A stretch of DNA of 64,000 nucleotides from Persicitalea sp964500445 (GCA_964500445.1 CAZCOG010000001.1:62001-126000); one strand, 5' to 3'; numbered from the stretch's first letter, positions 16,970-26,897 are shown. Program-made: numbers and translations. Notes: generated by a model from the letters alone, not told the origin.

Positions 16970-18262
16970 TCAGTGAACCAGTACTTTGGTGTGCTTTCTG
17001 GTACCATCCTGATCAAGCGAAAGAAAGTACATACCCGGCGCCAGCCTGACCGCCGGAATCAACTCTGTGTAGCCATCGCTGTTCTGGTGGACGCGGAAGC
17101 TTACGTCCTGCCCCATAATCGTCGTCAGCCGAAGCGCGGAAGTCTCCACATTTGCTGTACGAACCCGAATCCGCTCGCCGGAAGTAGGGTTGGAAGCCAC
17201 CGACAATGCAGGTTGGTTGGGGCGCACGATCACGTCCTTTACATTCGAGTATTCGTAGGTATTGTCCTTATCCACCATTCTCAGACGGTAGTAGTTGTTA
17301 CCGGGGGGAGGATTAAAATCCGTAAAGGCATACTGTCGCGGACCGTCCGACTCGCCCGCTGCCGCCACGCGCCCCACGTCCCCAAACTCTTTCAGATCGT
17401 TACTACGCTGTACGATAAACTCTCGGCTGTTCTGCTCCCAGGCTGTTTCCCAAGTGAGCTCTACCTGGTTGTCGATGGGATCAGCGTTGAAGTACGTAAG
17501 GCGGACGGGATTGACGCCTTCGATGTCCTGAATGATAAAATCTGTAAAACGCACGATCCCGACTCCATCCCTAAATTGAAGGGAGAAGTCAGTAAGTTGT
17601 ACCTCTGAACCACTCACGCGAGCCCTGTCTTGCAGAAAATGTTCCGTGTTGATCCAGATATCGAACGTTTTGGGATTAAGAGTAGCTATCTCACGAGTGG
17701 GTGTCACATAGTAGTGTTCTTTGTCTGTATTATTCATCACCCATGTCACCAGCACGGATCCTGAATATGTATTACTGTTCTTTGGATTCGTTCCCGTCCG
17801 GCGAAAATAAAACTGATCGTTACCAGCAAAATCAAGCTGCATTTTTGAGAAAAGCTGAGCATCGGCAGGTAGAGCACCATTGGAGGGAGAAAAATTCTGG
17901 CCGAAATTAAACACAACTGCCTGGCCTCTGGCTAAGGGTGCCAAACGAACGTTTACCCGAAACTGACAGTATATAGTCGAAGGGGTAGGTGAAAAGTCAG
18001 TCGAGCGTACAATCCTTCCACTTCCCCCGCCCGTTGCAATGGTGCGCTCAAACTCAACGAAGCCTTCGCCTGGTATAAGACGCACCAGGGTTGGGAGAAT
18101 GACATAGATGGTATCGAATTGGGTATTGTTCGGATTTTTTGATGTATAGGGCCCGGGTCCCGTAAAGAACTGGCGCAGATAGGTAGTTTGGGCGATTGCT
18201 GAATTCGCAATAAGGAAAAGGCCAATGGCCATCAAACTATATTTTAATACATTCCTCATCAC
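16970..18262 (-). CDS. Secreted protein with type IX secretion sorting domain
   Basis: A 430-residue protein exported by Sec (signal peptide 1-24, ending IAQT) and then probably across the outer membrane by the Bacteroidota type IX system. The last 80 or so residues form a T9SS type-A-like C-terminal domain: NPTSGERIRV, IMGQDVSFRV and LAPGMYFLSLDQDGTRKHTKVLVH. Just before it, residues about 265-345 look like a fibronectin-III-like module (ELTWETAWEQNSREFIVQRS). The N-terminal 240 residues show beta-rich composition but no family I recognise. It is convergent with nadB with only two bases between stop codons, so no terminator separates them. Confidence 0.85.
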   Translation of the reverse strand: MMRNVLKYSLMAIGLFLIANSAIAQTTYLRQFFTGPGPYTSKNPNNTQFDTIYVILPTLVRLIPGEGFVEFERTIATGGGSGRIVRSTDFSPTPSTIYCQFRVNVRLAPLARGQAVVFNFGQNFSPSNGALPADAQLFSKMQLDFAGNDQFYFRRTGTNPKNSNTYSGSVLVTWVMNNTDKEHYYVTPTREIATLNPKTFDIWINTEHFLQDRARVSGSEVQLTDFSLQFRDGVGIVRFTDFIIQDIEGVNPVRLTYFNADPIDNQVELTWETAWEQNSREFIVQRSNDLKEFGDVGRVAAAGESDGPRQYAFTDFNPPPGNNYYRLRMVDKDNTYEYSNVKDVIVRPNQPALSVASNPTSGERIRVRTANVETSALRLTTIMGQDVSFRVHQNSDGYTELIPAVRLAPGMYFLSLDQDGTRKHTKVLVH

Positions 18263-18300
18263 GTCAAAATTGTTAAATCAACTTACAGATGACTAATTTA

Positions 18301-18308
18301 CAAATATA
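18301..18308 (-). promoter_or_regulatory. Possible -7 box for the T9SS cargo gene
   Basis: On the minus strand this reads TATATTTG, an exact match to the Bacteroidetes TAnnTTTG -7 element, 38 bp before the start codon. No convincing -33 TTTG is found at the expected distance, so support is weak. Confidence 0.35.
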
Positions 18309-18341
18309 ATTGATTGAATAATAGAGAGAATGAGAATCATG

Positions 18342-18374
18342 CAAAAAAGAAGGGCGAACATATAGTGTCCGCCC
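18342..18374 (-). terminator. Rho-independent terminator after uxaC
   Basis: Read on the minus strand, GGGCGGACA and TGTTCGCCC pair around a 5-nt loop (one G-U/mismatch position) and are followed by TTCTTTTTTGC. It begins 25 bp beyond the uxaC stop codon. Confidence 0.75.
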
Positions 18375-18398
18375 CCGCTTTTATACCGATTTCTTATG

Positions 18399-19829
18399 TT
18401 AAAATCCGAAGTATTCCTTCGCGTTGTTATAACTGATGTCCTGCACCATTTTGCCCAACCAGGGGATGTCGTTAGGTAGTTCGCCATTCTCGACGTCGGT
18501 ACCAATGAGGTTGCAGAGGATGCGGCGGAAGTACTCGTGCCGCGGGTACGACAGGAAGCTGCGCGAGTCGGTGAGCATACCTACGAATCGGCTTAGCAGT
18601 CCCATATTCGAGAGCGTGTTCATCTGCTTTTCCATACCATCTTTCTGGTCCTGATACCACCAGCCCGAACCAAACTGAATTTTGCCCGCCACGCTTCCGT
18701 CGTTGAAGTTGCCGACCATCGTCGCAATCAACTCATTATCACGTGAATTGAGGTTATAAAGAATCGTTTTGGCCAGTTGATCGGTCGAGTCCAGTTTATC
18801 CATGAACTTCGACAAGGCTTGTGCTTGGCTGAAATCGCCGATAGAATCCCAACCCGTGTCGGGACCAAGAGTGCGCAAAGCCCGCGAATTGTTATTGCGC
18901 AATGCTCCAAGGTGAAACTGTTGCGTCCAACCTTTGGCATGATCCATCTTGGCCAGCTCGTACAGTAGCGTGGATTTGTAGGCATTCTGCGCGTCGTTGT
19001 CGGGAACACTACCCGCCAGGGCCTGGGAAGCCGCGTCGTACGCTGCCTGGTCGTCGAACTGCGTGGCATAAATATGTTCCAGACCGTGGTCAGACAGGCG
19101 TCCACCCATGCTGGCAAAGAACTCGTGACGCTTTTGCAGGGCTTCCAGCAGGTCGTCGTAGCTATCGTTGCTACTCAGGCCAGCCATTTGGCAAATCTTC
19201 TCCATGTAGGCACGGTATTCTGCCGGGTCGCTGATCAACAGCATTGATTTATCGGCCCGAAAAGTAGGCAGTACTTTGATCTCAAAGCCGCTGTCCTTGA
19301 TTGCTTGGTGATGTTCCAGCGTGTCGGTGGGGTCGTCAGTGGTGCAAACTACCTTCACGTTCATCTTCCGCAGAAGATTCCTGACGCTGTATTCTGGACT
19401 ACTCAGCTTGGCAGCACATTCTTCGTAAATATCCCGCGCCGAATCGGAGTTCAGAATCACATCGATATCGAAGTACCGTAGCAGTTCCAGGTGCGTCCAG
19501 TGATAGAGCGGGTTGCGCATTGTGTAGGGAACCGTCGCCGCCCATTGCTCAAACTTCTCCCAGTCGGAGGCGTCGCCCGTGCAGAAGCGCTCATTGATTC
19601 CGTTGGAGCGCATGGCCCGCCACTTGTAGTGGTCGCCGTAGAGCCACGCCTGAGTCAGGTTCTCAAAAACCTTATCTTCCGCAATCTGGTCGGGCGGCAG
19701 GTGGCAGTGATAGTCGATGATAGGCATTTCCTTGGCATAATCGTGGTATAGCCGCCGGGCGGTTTCGTTACGCAGCAGGAAATCTTCGCTGATAAAAGTC
19801 TTTTTTGTTTTGTGTTTTAGTACAGTCAT
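18399..19829 (-). CDS. uxaC: Glucuronate/galacturonate isomerase
   Basis: Converts D-glucuronate to D-fructuronate (and galacturonate to tagaturonate), the first step of uronate catabolism. A 476-residue cytoplasmic enzyme if started at 19829 (MTVLKHKTKK); an ATG eight codons upstream is possible. The metal-binding motif of the amidohydrolase-like fold, IIDYHCHLPP, is near residue 37, and VVCTTDDPTDTLEHH, LGALRNNNSR and GSGWWYQDQKDGMEKQ are characteristic of UxaC. The ending DISYNNAKEYFGF is complete. It lies downstream of uxuA on the same strand, with a 100-bp gap filled by an inverted heptamer repeat. Fructuronate reductase (uxuB) is missing from the window and must be encoded elsewhere. 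Confidence 0.95.
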   Translation of the reverse strand: MTVLKHKTKKTFISEDFLLRNETARRLYHDYAKEMPIIDYHCHLPPDQIAEDKVFENLTQAWLYGDHYKWRAMRSNGINERFCTGDASDWEKFEQWAATVPYTMRNPLYHWTHLELLRYFDIDVILNSDSARDIYEECAAKLSSPEYSVRNLLRKMNVKVVCTTDDPTDTLEHHQAIKDSGFEIKVLPTFRADKSMLLISDPAEYRAYMEKICQMAGLSSNDSYDDLLEALQKRHEFFASMGGRLSDHGLEHIYATQFDDQAAYDAASQALAGSVPDNDAQNAYKSTLLYELAKMDHAKGWTQQFHLGALRNNNSRALRTLGPDTGWDSIGDFSQAQALSKFMDKLDSTDQLAKTILYNLNSRDNELIATMVGNFNDGSVAGKIQFGSGWWYQDQKDGMEKQMNTLSNMGLLSRFVGMLTDSRSFLSYPRHEYFRRILCNLIGTDVENGELPNDIPWLGKMVQDISYNNAKEYFGF

Positions 19830-19841
19830 CAAACAGGGGGG

Positions 19842-19936
19842 GGTTACGGTCAATGGTTAAGGGTCAAATGGTAGTTTACGATTTCATCTCGTCATAAATA
19901 TAAAACCGTCAACCGCTGACCTTTACCCGTTAACCC
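19842..19936. repeat. Inverted array of degenerate GTTAANG heptamers between uxuA and uxaC
   Basis: Left arm 19842-19873 reads as successive 7-mers ggttacg, gtcaatg, gttaagg, gtcaaatg. Right arm 19906-19936 on the opposite strand reads gggttaacgggtaaaggtca in the same rhythm. The right arm overlaps the uxuA stop codon. The RNA between the two cistrons could fold into a long imperfect hairpin. Confidence 0.55.
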
Positions 19937-21126
19937 AAGTTAAAATTTTTCTCGATTCCCATCTCGAGCCCTCTCAACTCTGCTAGTCCGCGCAGTCTTC
20001 CAATGGCTGTATAGCCGGGATTAGTGCGTTTGGTGGCAGTAAGATCGTCGAGCATGCGGTGGCCGTGGTCGGGACGGAACGGAAGGCGCAGGTCCGAACG
20101 GCCATCGTCTTTTCTTTTCTTTTGTTCTTTTAATAGAGCTTTCATTACGCCGTACATATCGACATCGCCCGCAAGGTGATCGGCTTCCTGAAAGCTGCCG
20201 TCGCTCTCGCGCTGCGTGGCCCGCAGGTGGACGAAATGAATCCGGCTGCCCAGTCGCTCGACCATGCCCACCAAATCGTTATCAGCCCGGACACCGTAGG
20301 AACCCGTACAGAAACACAAACCATTGGCCATCACATCACAGCTTTCCAGCAGCGCTGCTGCATCCTTTTCGGTACTTACCACACGAGGCAAACCCAGGAT
20401 CGGGTAAGGGGGATCGTCGGGATGAATTGACAACCGAATACCCGCGTCCTGCGCAACGGGGGCTATTTCGTTGATGAATTGATACAGATGTTTTCTCAAT
20501 TCTGCATCACCAATAGTATCGTAAGTAGCCAGCACATCCCGAAACTCTTCAATCGTAAAGCTTTCCTCCGAACCGGGAAGCCCGGCGATGACGTTGCGGG
20601 TCAGGCGATGGATGCTTTCCTCGTCGGCCTGATCGAGCCATGCCTTTGCTCTTATTTTCTGTTCGTCAGTATAGGAAGCTAACGCACTTTTTCTGGCCAG
20701 GATATGCATTTCAAAAGCAGCGAACTGCGTAGCGTCGAAGCGTAAGCCGGTGGAGCCATCGGGCATCGGGGCGTCCAGATCGGTGCGAGTCCAGTCCAGA
20801 ACGGGCATAAAGTTGTAGCAAACGGTGTCGATACCACTTTTGCCCAGATTATGGATGGATTCTTTATAGTTATCTATATAGTGCTTGAAATTTCCGGTGC
20901 GTGTCTTGATTGTTTCGTGAACGGGAATACTTTCCACCACCGACCACGTCAGACCCGACGCTTCGACAACGGCTTTCCGTTTTTCGATTTCCGCTATACT
21001 CCATACTTCACCATTGGGAATATGATGCAAAGCCGTGACAACGCCCGTGGCACCCGCCTGTCGCACATCCGCTAGTGAAACAGGGTCATTTGGCCCAAAC
21101 CAGCGCCAAGTTTGTTCGAGAGACAT
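19930..21126 (-). CDS. uxuA: Mannonate dehydratase
   Basis: Dehydrates D-mannonate to 2-keto-3-deoxygluconate, the third step of glucuronate breakdown. A 398-residue cytoplasmic metalloenzyme of normal UxuA length. The N-terminus MSLEQTWRWFGPNDPVSLAD is typical, and TALHHIPNGEVWS, VCYNFMPVLDWTRTDL, SIHPDDPPYPILGLPR and FVHLRATQRE carry expected metal/substrate residues. The C-terminal GHRMLDD motif is also present. It is first of the uxuA-uxaC pair, read leftward. Upstream lie a heptamer repeat and a 13-bp hairpin, then the end of the ECF sigma factor on the same strand. The divergent LacI-type protein at 22225 is a plausible regulator. Confidence 0.95.
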   Translation of the reverse strand: MSLEQTWRWFGPNDPVSLADVRQAGATGVVTALHHIPNGEVWSIAEIEKRKAVVEASGLTWSVVESIPVHETIKTRTGNFKHYIDNYKESIHNLGKSGIDTVCYNFMPVLDWTRTDLDAPMPDGSTGLRFDATQFAAFEMHILARKSALASYTDEQKIRAKAWLDQADEESIHRLTRNVIAGLPGSEESFTIEEFRDVLATYDTIGDAELRKHLYQFINEIAPVAQDAGIRLSIHPDDPPYPILGLPRVVSTEKDAAALLESCDVMANGLCFCTGSYGVRADNDLVGMVERLGSRIHFVHLRATQRESDGSFQEADHLAGDVDMYGVMKALLKEQKKRKDDGRSDLRLPFRPDHGHRMLDDLTATKRTNPGYTAIGRLRGLAELRGLEMGIEKNFNLG

Positions 21127-21163
21127 CGTTGTTATTAATGAATTATTGTTTTTGGGGCCGAAA

Positions 21164-21191
21164 GTTAACGGTTAAAGGTGAATGGTTTACA
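21164..21191. repeat. Half array of GTTAANG heptamers upstream of uxuA
   Basis: Four consecutive 7-mers gttaacg, gttaaag, gtgaatg, gtttaca, of the same family as the inverted array at 19842-19936, placed about 40 bp upstream of the uxuA start codon. Confidence 0.5.
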
Positions 21192-21198
21192 GTCTTTA

Positions 21199-21233
21199 CT
21201 CATACTTGTGTGCTTTTAGAACACAAGTATGAG
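21199..21233. repeat. Perfect 13-bp inverted repeat upstream of uxuA
   Basis: CTCATACTTGTGT (21199-21211) and ACACAAGTATGAG (21221-21233) with a 9-nt spacer, gcttttaga. No T-tract follows on either strand, so it is a poor terminator. ATACTTGT/ACAAGTAT half-sites resemble GntR-type operators, although the spacing is larger than usual. It lies 73 bp before uxuA and 91 bp after the sigma factor stop. Confidence 0.6.
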
Positions 21234-21323
21234 GTATTAAAGACAGCCCAATAAAAATCAACTACCCCTTGATTACTGATTGATAACCGATTAGTAAGAC
21301 GATCTCTGGCATAAAAACCCCTA

Positions 21324-21938
21324 CTAAGCCACCAGGCGATTCTCCGGTACCCTTTCCCGAAGTACTTTCAAGGCGCGGCCCATTTGGGTCTCTACGGTTT
21401 TGATCGAGATTTTGAGTTGTTCGGCGATTTCGCGATAGCGGAGTCCCTCCTCACGGCTGAGGCGAAAGATGATTTGGCACTGGCGGGGCAGATCACGGAT
21501 ATGGCCTTCCACCCGATCATAAAATTCGTTAAAAACCATTTCGTCGGCCGGGGAATAATGATCGGCGTAGGCGGGATTCCACTGAATGCTTTCCAGTGGC
21601 TCTCGTTCGTACACGCGGTGCAATTTCAGCTTCAGATAGTCAAGTGACTGGTTACGAACGGCCCGGTAAATGTACGCCTCAAAGGAAGTATGCACCTCGA
21701 TCTGATCACGGTTTTTCCAAAGCTTAATGAACACGTCGGCCACTACTTCTTCGGCGATTTCACGGCCCACTACCACACGCATAGCGTATGTACAGAGTGA
21801 ATAATAATAGCGGGTAAACAACTCACGGTAGGCAACGTAATCTCCTTCCTGCACTACCTTCCTGAACAGCACTTCCATTTGGCTTGGGCATAGGGAAGGC
21901 TGACCGGAGGTCTTCTTCAGTAGAATCGTGTTCATCAT
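21324..21938 (-). CDS. ECF-type RNA polymerase sigma-70 factor
   Basis: A 204-residue extracytoplasmic-function sigma factor. Region 2 lies at about residues 25-95 (FTRYYYSLCTYAMRVV, AEEVVADVFIKLWKNR, YIYRAVRNQSLDYLK) and region 4 at about 140-195 (LPRQCQIIFRLSREEGLRYREIAE, then KISIKTVETQMGRAL helix-turn-helix). This matches the Bacteroides expansion family often linked to FecR anti-sigma factors and SusC/D transporters. Here neither partner is adjacent; instead it precedes uxuA on the same strand and is divergent from a LacI-type regulator. It may govern the uronate genes or just be a neighbour. The first ATG (21938) is used; MNTILL at the second codon is equally possible. Confidence 0.92.
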   Translation of the reverse strand: MMNTILLKKTSGQPSLCPSQMEVLFRKVVQEGDYVAYRELFTRYYYSLCTYAMRVVVGREIAEEVVADVFIKLWKNRDQIEVHTSFEAYIYRAVRNQSLDYLKLKLHRVYEREPLESIQWNPAYADHYSPADEMVFNEFYDRVEGHIRDLPRQCQIIFRLSREEGLRYREIAEQLKISIKTVETQMGRALKVLRERVPENRLVA

Positions 21939-22080
21939 TAGGTAATGATTAAGAATAGAATTTTTTTGTGAAATAGGTAATTGCTTGAAATTGCACGATT
22001 GCTTGATTTCGTTGAAAGATTACATATAGGTTCGTTGATTCACAAAATTCTATCTTGAAAAAGAGCAACAATTTTACGCA

Positions 22081-22125
22081 ACCGTTCCCGGTACCGTTCC
22101 CGAAACTTCAATATTTTCCGGGAAT
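22081..22125. promoter_or_regulatory. Direct repeat ACCGTTCCCG x2 in the sigma/LacI divergent region
   Basis: Two exact copies of ACCGTTCCCG start 12 bp apart (22081 and 22093), giving a central CGGTACCG palindrome. A third TTCCCGGAA-like element on the opposite strand is at 22116-22124. It lies about 140 bp from both divergent start codons (21938 and 22225), a natural place for a regulator binding site. The binding protein is unknown. Confidence 0.4.
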
Positions 22126-22224
22126 TGTTGTTTTTATAGTACTTTGCAAAAAAACACTTTGATTGAAAACAGCAATTTACATTCAATATAATTGCATTTT
22201 TCAAGGTAATTACCTCTTGAAATT

Positions 22225-23301
22225 ATGGGAAAAACGTCTGTCACCATTAAGGAAATTGCGCGCCATCTGGGGATTTCCAAATCCACGGTTTCAAGAGCAC
22301 TACGCGATAGTTCAGAAATAAGCGAAACCACTAAAGAACGGGTCATTGAATTGGCAAGAAGGTTAAATTACTCACCTAACCCTATTGCACTCAGCCTATT
22401 AAACAACCAAACCCATACGATCGGGATCATCGTCCCGGACATTGACAATCCTTTTTTTTCGACGGCTATTAGTGGCGTGGAAGATGTAGCATATAGTCGG
22501 GGCTATCACGTAATGATCTACCAAAGTCACGAATCCTACGAACGCGAGATAGCCGATGTAAGGCACATTGCCGACCGCCGCGCCGACGGTCTGATCGTTT
22601 CAGTAGCAAGCCAGTCGCTGCATCATCAACATTTTGCTGACTTGCAGGAAGGCGGTATACCCATTGTCTTTTTCGACCGGGCCAGTAATGAAATTCAGAC
22701 TCACAAAGTAATGGTAGATGACTACACGGGTTCATTTGTCGGAACAGAACATCTGATCGAGCAGGGTTGCCGCAAAATTGCTCACGTATCCGGCCCTATG
22801 AACCTGGCAATCAGCCGCAGCCGATGCAATGGCTATCGGGATGCCTTACGCAAACATAAGCTCCCCCTACGCGACGAGTGGCTAGTGGAAGCAGAATACA
22901 ATCAGGCAGAGGGGACTGAGCGCGCTTATCAGCTCATGGCCCTGCGCGAACGACCTGATGCGATCTTTGCCGCCAGTGATCGCATTGCTATGGGTGCGCA
23001 CTGGGCCCTCCGTCAGCTCGGATATCGCATGCCCGATGATGTGGCACTGCTGGGGTTTTCGGATTTGAGTATATCGAGCCTGCTGGACCCGCCGCTAAGT
23101 TCGGTGGCACAACCCTCCTTCGAGATGGGCCGCCAGTCGGCAGAATTACTACTGGAATTGATCGAAAACAAAAGTACCCCGGTCGCTTACGAAACCAGGG
23201 TACTGAAAACCAATTTGAAAGTGCGGGGATCGAGCCTGAAAATCAGCGCTCCAGCCGTTCCAGCTTCCGCTGAAACTCGCGAAGAATCTTATCCTTCATA
23301 G
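22225..23301 (+). CDS. LacI-family transcriptional regulator
   Basis: A 358-residue DNA-binding repressor-type protein. The helix-turn-helix with hinge helix is at residues 5-60 (TIKEIARHLGISKSTVSRAL, RVIELARRLNYSPNPIA). The periplasmic-binding-protein-like effector domain starts at THTIGIIVPDIDNPFF (about 65-80) and includes VFFDRA, GTEHLIEQGCRKIAHVSGP and DVALLGFSDL. Position next to uxuA-uxaC suggests a uronate or related ligand, by inference only. The last 20 codons (ASAETREESYPS) overlap the 3' end of the convergent DUF349 gene by 59 bp, so the C-terminus past about residue 338 may be an extension. Confidence 0.93.
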   Translation: MGKTSVTIKEIARHLGISKSTVSRALRDSSEISETTKERVIELARRLNYSPNPIALSLLNNQTHTIGIIVPDIDNPFFSTAISGVEDVAYSRGYHVMIYQSHESYEREIADVRHIADRRADGLIVSVASQSLHHQHFADLQEGGIPIVFFDRASNEIQTHKVMVDDYTGSFVGTEHLIEQGCRKIAHVSGPMNLAISRSRCNGYRDALRKHKLPLRDEWLVEAEYNQAEGTERAYQLMALRERPDAIFAASDRIAMGAHWALRQLGYRMPDDVALLGFSDLSISSLLDPPLSSVAQPSFEMGRQSAELLLELIENKSTPVAYETRVLKTNLKVRGSSLKISAPAVPASAETREESYPS

Positions 23302-24511
23302 CTACCTTACGCTTCTGAATGTTGAGGCGTCCGCGCAGGCGCTTGTCCTGTTCTTCGTCTCCGGTGAGGCTGCGCTCTACGTCAAGAGTCGCCATGTCCA
23401 GGTCACTTTTTTCACGACTTACCAGCCATTCCATCTCCCGGATTTGGGCACGAAGTTGCTCTTCTTCACTCTTGAGTTCAAAAGCCGGGTACTTGCGGCT
23501 GATCACGCGGGCCAGATAACTCAGTTCAAATATTTTGTCACACGTTGAACGGAAACGGTCGCTCAACTCGCGATCCGACTGGCGAAAGGGAATTCTGATT
23601 TCCTTCCACTTGCTGAGCAGCACCTTAGCCTTTTCAGACGCCGTAACAATGTCATCGTTTCTCAGGGCATCTTCGGCTTCGGCCAGAAGCTTCCGCTGTT
23701 GTGTGATTCGTGGATCTTCGCGGTTCTCAGGCTGAATTCCTTTTGCCTGGTTGTACTTGTCGTAAAAGAGTTTGAAAAAGTGACGATATGCCTTATTGAT
23801 CTTGAAAAATTTCTTAGGGGGTAGTTCGCCCAAAGCATTCCACTCTCTTCGGATATCGCGGGCCTGTTTGTAAGCTTCGTCCAAATCCCTGCTCCACGAC
23901 AGTTGTTTCACGCGCTTAATGAGTTTTTCATACTCATCTACTTTGGCCTGCACAATCTTGTTCTGCTCGGCAAAGTACTCACGGCGGCGATGGAAAAAAT
24001 CATCCAGGATGTCCTGAAACTGCTTGTCCACATCTTCCTGGAACTCATTGTCCACCGGCCCGGTCCTGATCCATTTGTCCTTTACCACCTGTACGGCATC
24101 CGTTGCTACCGGCCAATCTTCAATAGAAGCAGCCTCCTTGGCATCTTCAATCAGCGCCCGTTTTATTTCCAGGTTCTTTGCCTGGTTGACCAGAATCAGG
24201 CCCGTAAGATAGTCTTCGGCTTTGTCCAGCCTATTTAGCAGGGGGATAAAATCACCAATGGCATCGAAGCCAATCAGTTTGCGACGGAGTTGGGTCAACT
24301 TGGTGAGGTAGGAGCCTTTATTTTGGGCTTCCTCAATGTCTTTTTCAAGGGTATCTACTTTCCCCTTGGCTATGGTAAATCGATTTTTAAAATAGTCGAT
24401 CGCCTCTTGTTCCGTACTTTTCACCTCGCCAATCTGACGGTCGGGATTTCCAAGATAACCTTTCAAAAATACTTTGCCATCCTTTACGTAGCCGTATTCT
24501 TCCTTTTCCAT
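23243..24511 (-). CDS. DUF349 domain protein
   Basis: A 422-residue, highly charged, all-helical cytoplasmic protein with several tandem DUF349 units of about 70 residues. The recognisable pattern is a W-x2-(I/T)-G-x-(V/L/I)-P helix pair, seen as KDKWIRTGPVDNEFQED (about 165-180) and RREWNALGELPPKKFFKIN (about 225-243), then KWKEIRIPFRQSDRELSDRF (about 305-325). The C-terminal 60 residues (EEEQLRAQIREMEWLVSREK onwards) are probably coiled coil. Function is not established; the family is ubiquitous in Bacteroidota. It ends inside the LacI gene coding on the opposite strand. Confidence 0.9.
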   Translation of the reverse strand: MEKEEYGYVKDGKVFLKGYLGNPDRQIGEVKSTEQEAIDYFKNRFTIAKGKVDTLEKDIEEAQNKGSYLTKLTQLRRKLIGFDAIGDFIPLLNRLDKAEDYLTGLILVNQAKNLEIKRALIEDAKEAASIEDWPVATDAVQVVKDKWIRTGPVDNEFQEDVDKQFQDILDDFFHRRREYFAEQNKIVQAKVDEYEKLIKRVKQLSWSRDLDEAYKQARDIRREWNALGELPPKKFFKINKAYRHFFKLFYDKYNQAKGIQPENREDPRITQQRKLLAEAEDALRNDDIVTASEKAKVLLSKWKEIRIPFRQSDRELSDRFRSTCDKIFELSYLARVISRKYPAFELKSEEEQLRAQIREMEWLVSREKSDLDMATLDVERSLTGDEEQDKRLRGRLNIQKRKVAMKDKILREFQRKLERLER

Positions 24512-24819
24512 GACTTTACTTTTTATCTTATTCTGCTTAGTTGGTGGGTTTAGTTATTCAGGAAACCCGGTTTATACCGAAATCTCCTCTATATTTCGAC
24601 AAGTACTTTCCCAAAACTGGTATTTCCTACTGATTTCAGGTAAAAATCTGTAAAACAGAGAAATAGAAACCTGACCCCAAAAACCTTAATTCCAAATACC
24701 TATCTGTTCAAATTACTGAATATAAGATTTTTAATTCTCCTTGATATCCGTAATCTACAATCCGGCGTCCATGTATGGGCTTAATTAACGATATTTGCCA
24801 GGTACAAATTAACTAAAAA
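24512..24819. other. Divergent intergenic region, no gene seen
   Basis: 308 bp, AT-rich, between the divergent DUF349 and EttA genes. It must hold both promoters. ATATTTG at about 24790 resembles a -7 box for the EttA gene, but I find no matching -33 box. No convincing ORF, hairpin or RNA gene. Confidence 0.6.
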
Positions 24820-26487
<1,668 letters not shown>

Positions 26488-26539
26488 ATCTCAGACACGG
26501 GCAAATGTAATGCATCGTTTTGGGCAATGTCTGCCATCG

Positions 26540-26573
26540 AAAAAGGCGCTCTTCGAAAGAGCGCCTTTTTTTT
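26540..26573 (+). terminator. Rho-independent terminator after ettA
   Basis: GGCGCTCTT / AAGAGCGCC with a 3-nt loop, flanked by A5 on the left and T8 on the right (26566-26573). It is also T-tailed on the minus strand and so could serve both directions. Confidence 0.92.
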
Positions 26574-26648
26574 AAATAGTTTACTGATTACCAACCAGTA
26601 TTTATTACAACTTATCTGGTCTAAAAGAAGATACTCTGTGGCCAATCG

Positions 26649-26897
26649 CTAATCAATGAAAAGAGAAGGATACCGATTACGGAGTCTGCTCAGTTCTTCC
26701 TCCCGTTCATACTCAGATTTGTAGAACCACGTTCTGACTATTTTATCAAATCCTTCAATTTGTTTCCCATAAAAATACAGTATAGAAATATGGGGATTTT
26801 CTGGATTAGCAGGTGCCCGCTCAATGCGAGTAACTTTTGACAACTCGATCGGCGGATTGACATTCCGCAAGTTGTACATACTGGTGATTGTAACCAT
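26649..26897 (-). CDS. Small protein of unknown function
   Basis: An 82-residue protein without signal peptide or membrane segment. It opens MVTITSMYNLRNVNPPIELS and contains RIERAPANPENPHISILYFYGK, IVRTWFYKSEYEREEELSRLR and ends RYPSLFID. The mix of beta-prone and amphipathic segments and normal codon use look like a genuine folded protein rather than a chance frame. I do not recognise a family. The ettA terminator lies downstream of it (convergent), and a 485-bp stretch without genes lies upstream. Confidence 0.6.
   Translation of the reverse strand: MVTITSMYNLRNVNPPIELSKVTRIERAPANPENPHISILYFYGKQIEGFDKIVRTWFYKSEYEREEELSRLRNRYPSLFID

Noticed and set aside
19459..19472. ATCGATATCGAAG inside uxaC as another copy of the permease-array dyad
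   Set aside because: Only the core matches, it lacks the TGTCC/GGACA flanks and a partner dyad, and it lies within coding sequence.
19842..19936. CRISPR-like array
   Set aside because: Repeats are 7 bp, degenerate and without spacers.
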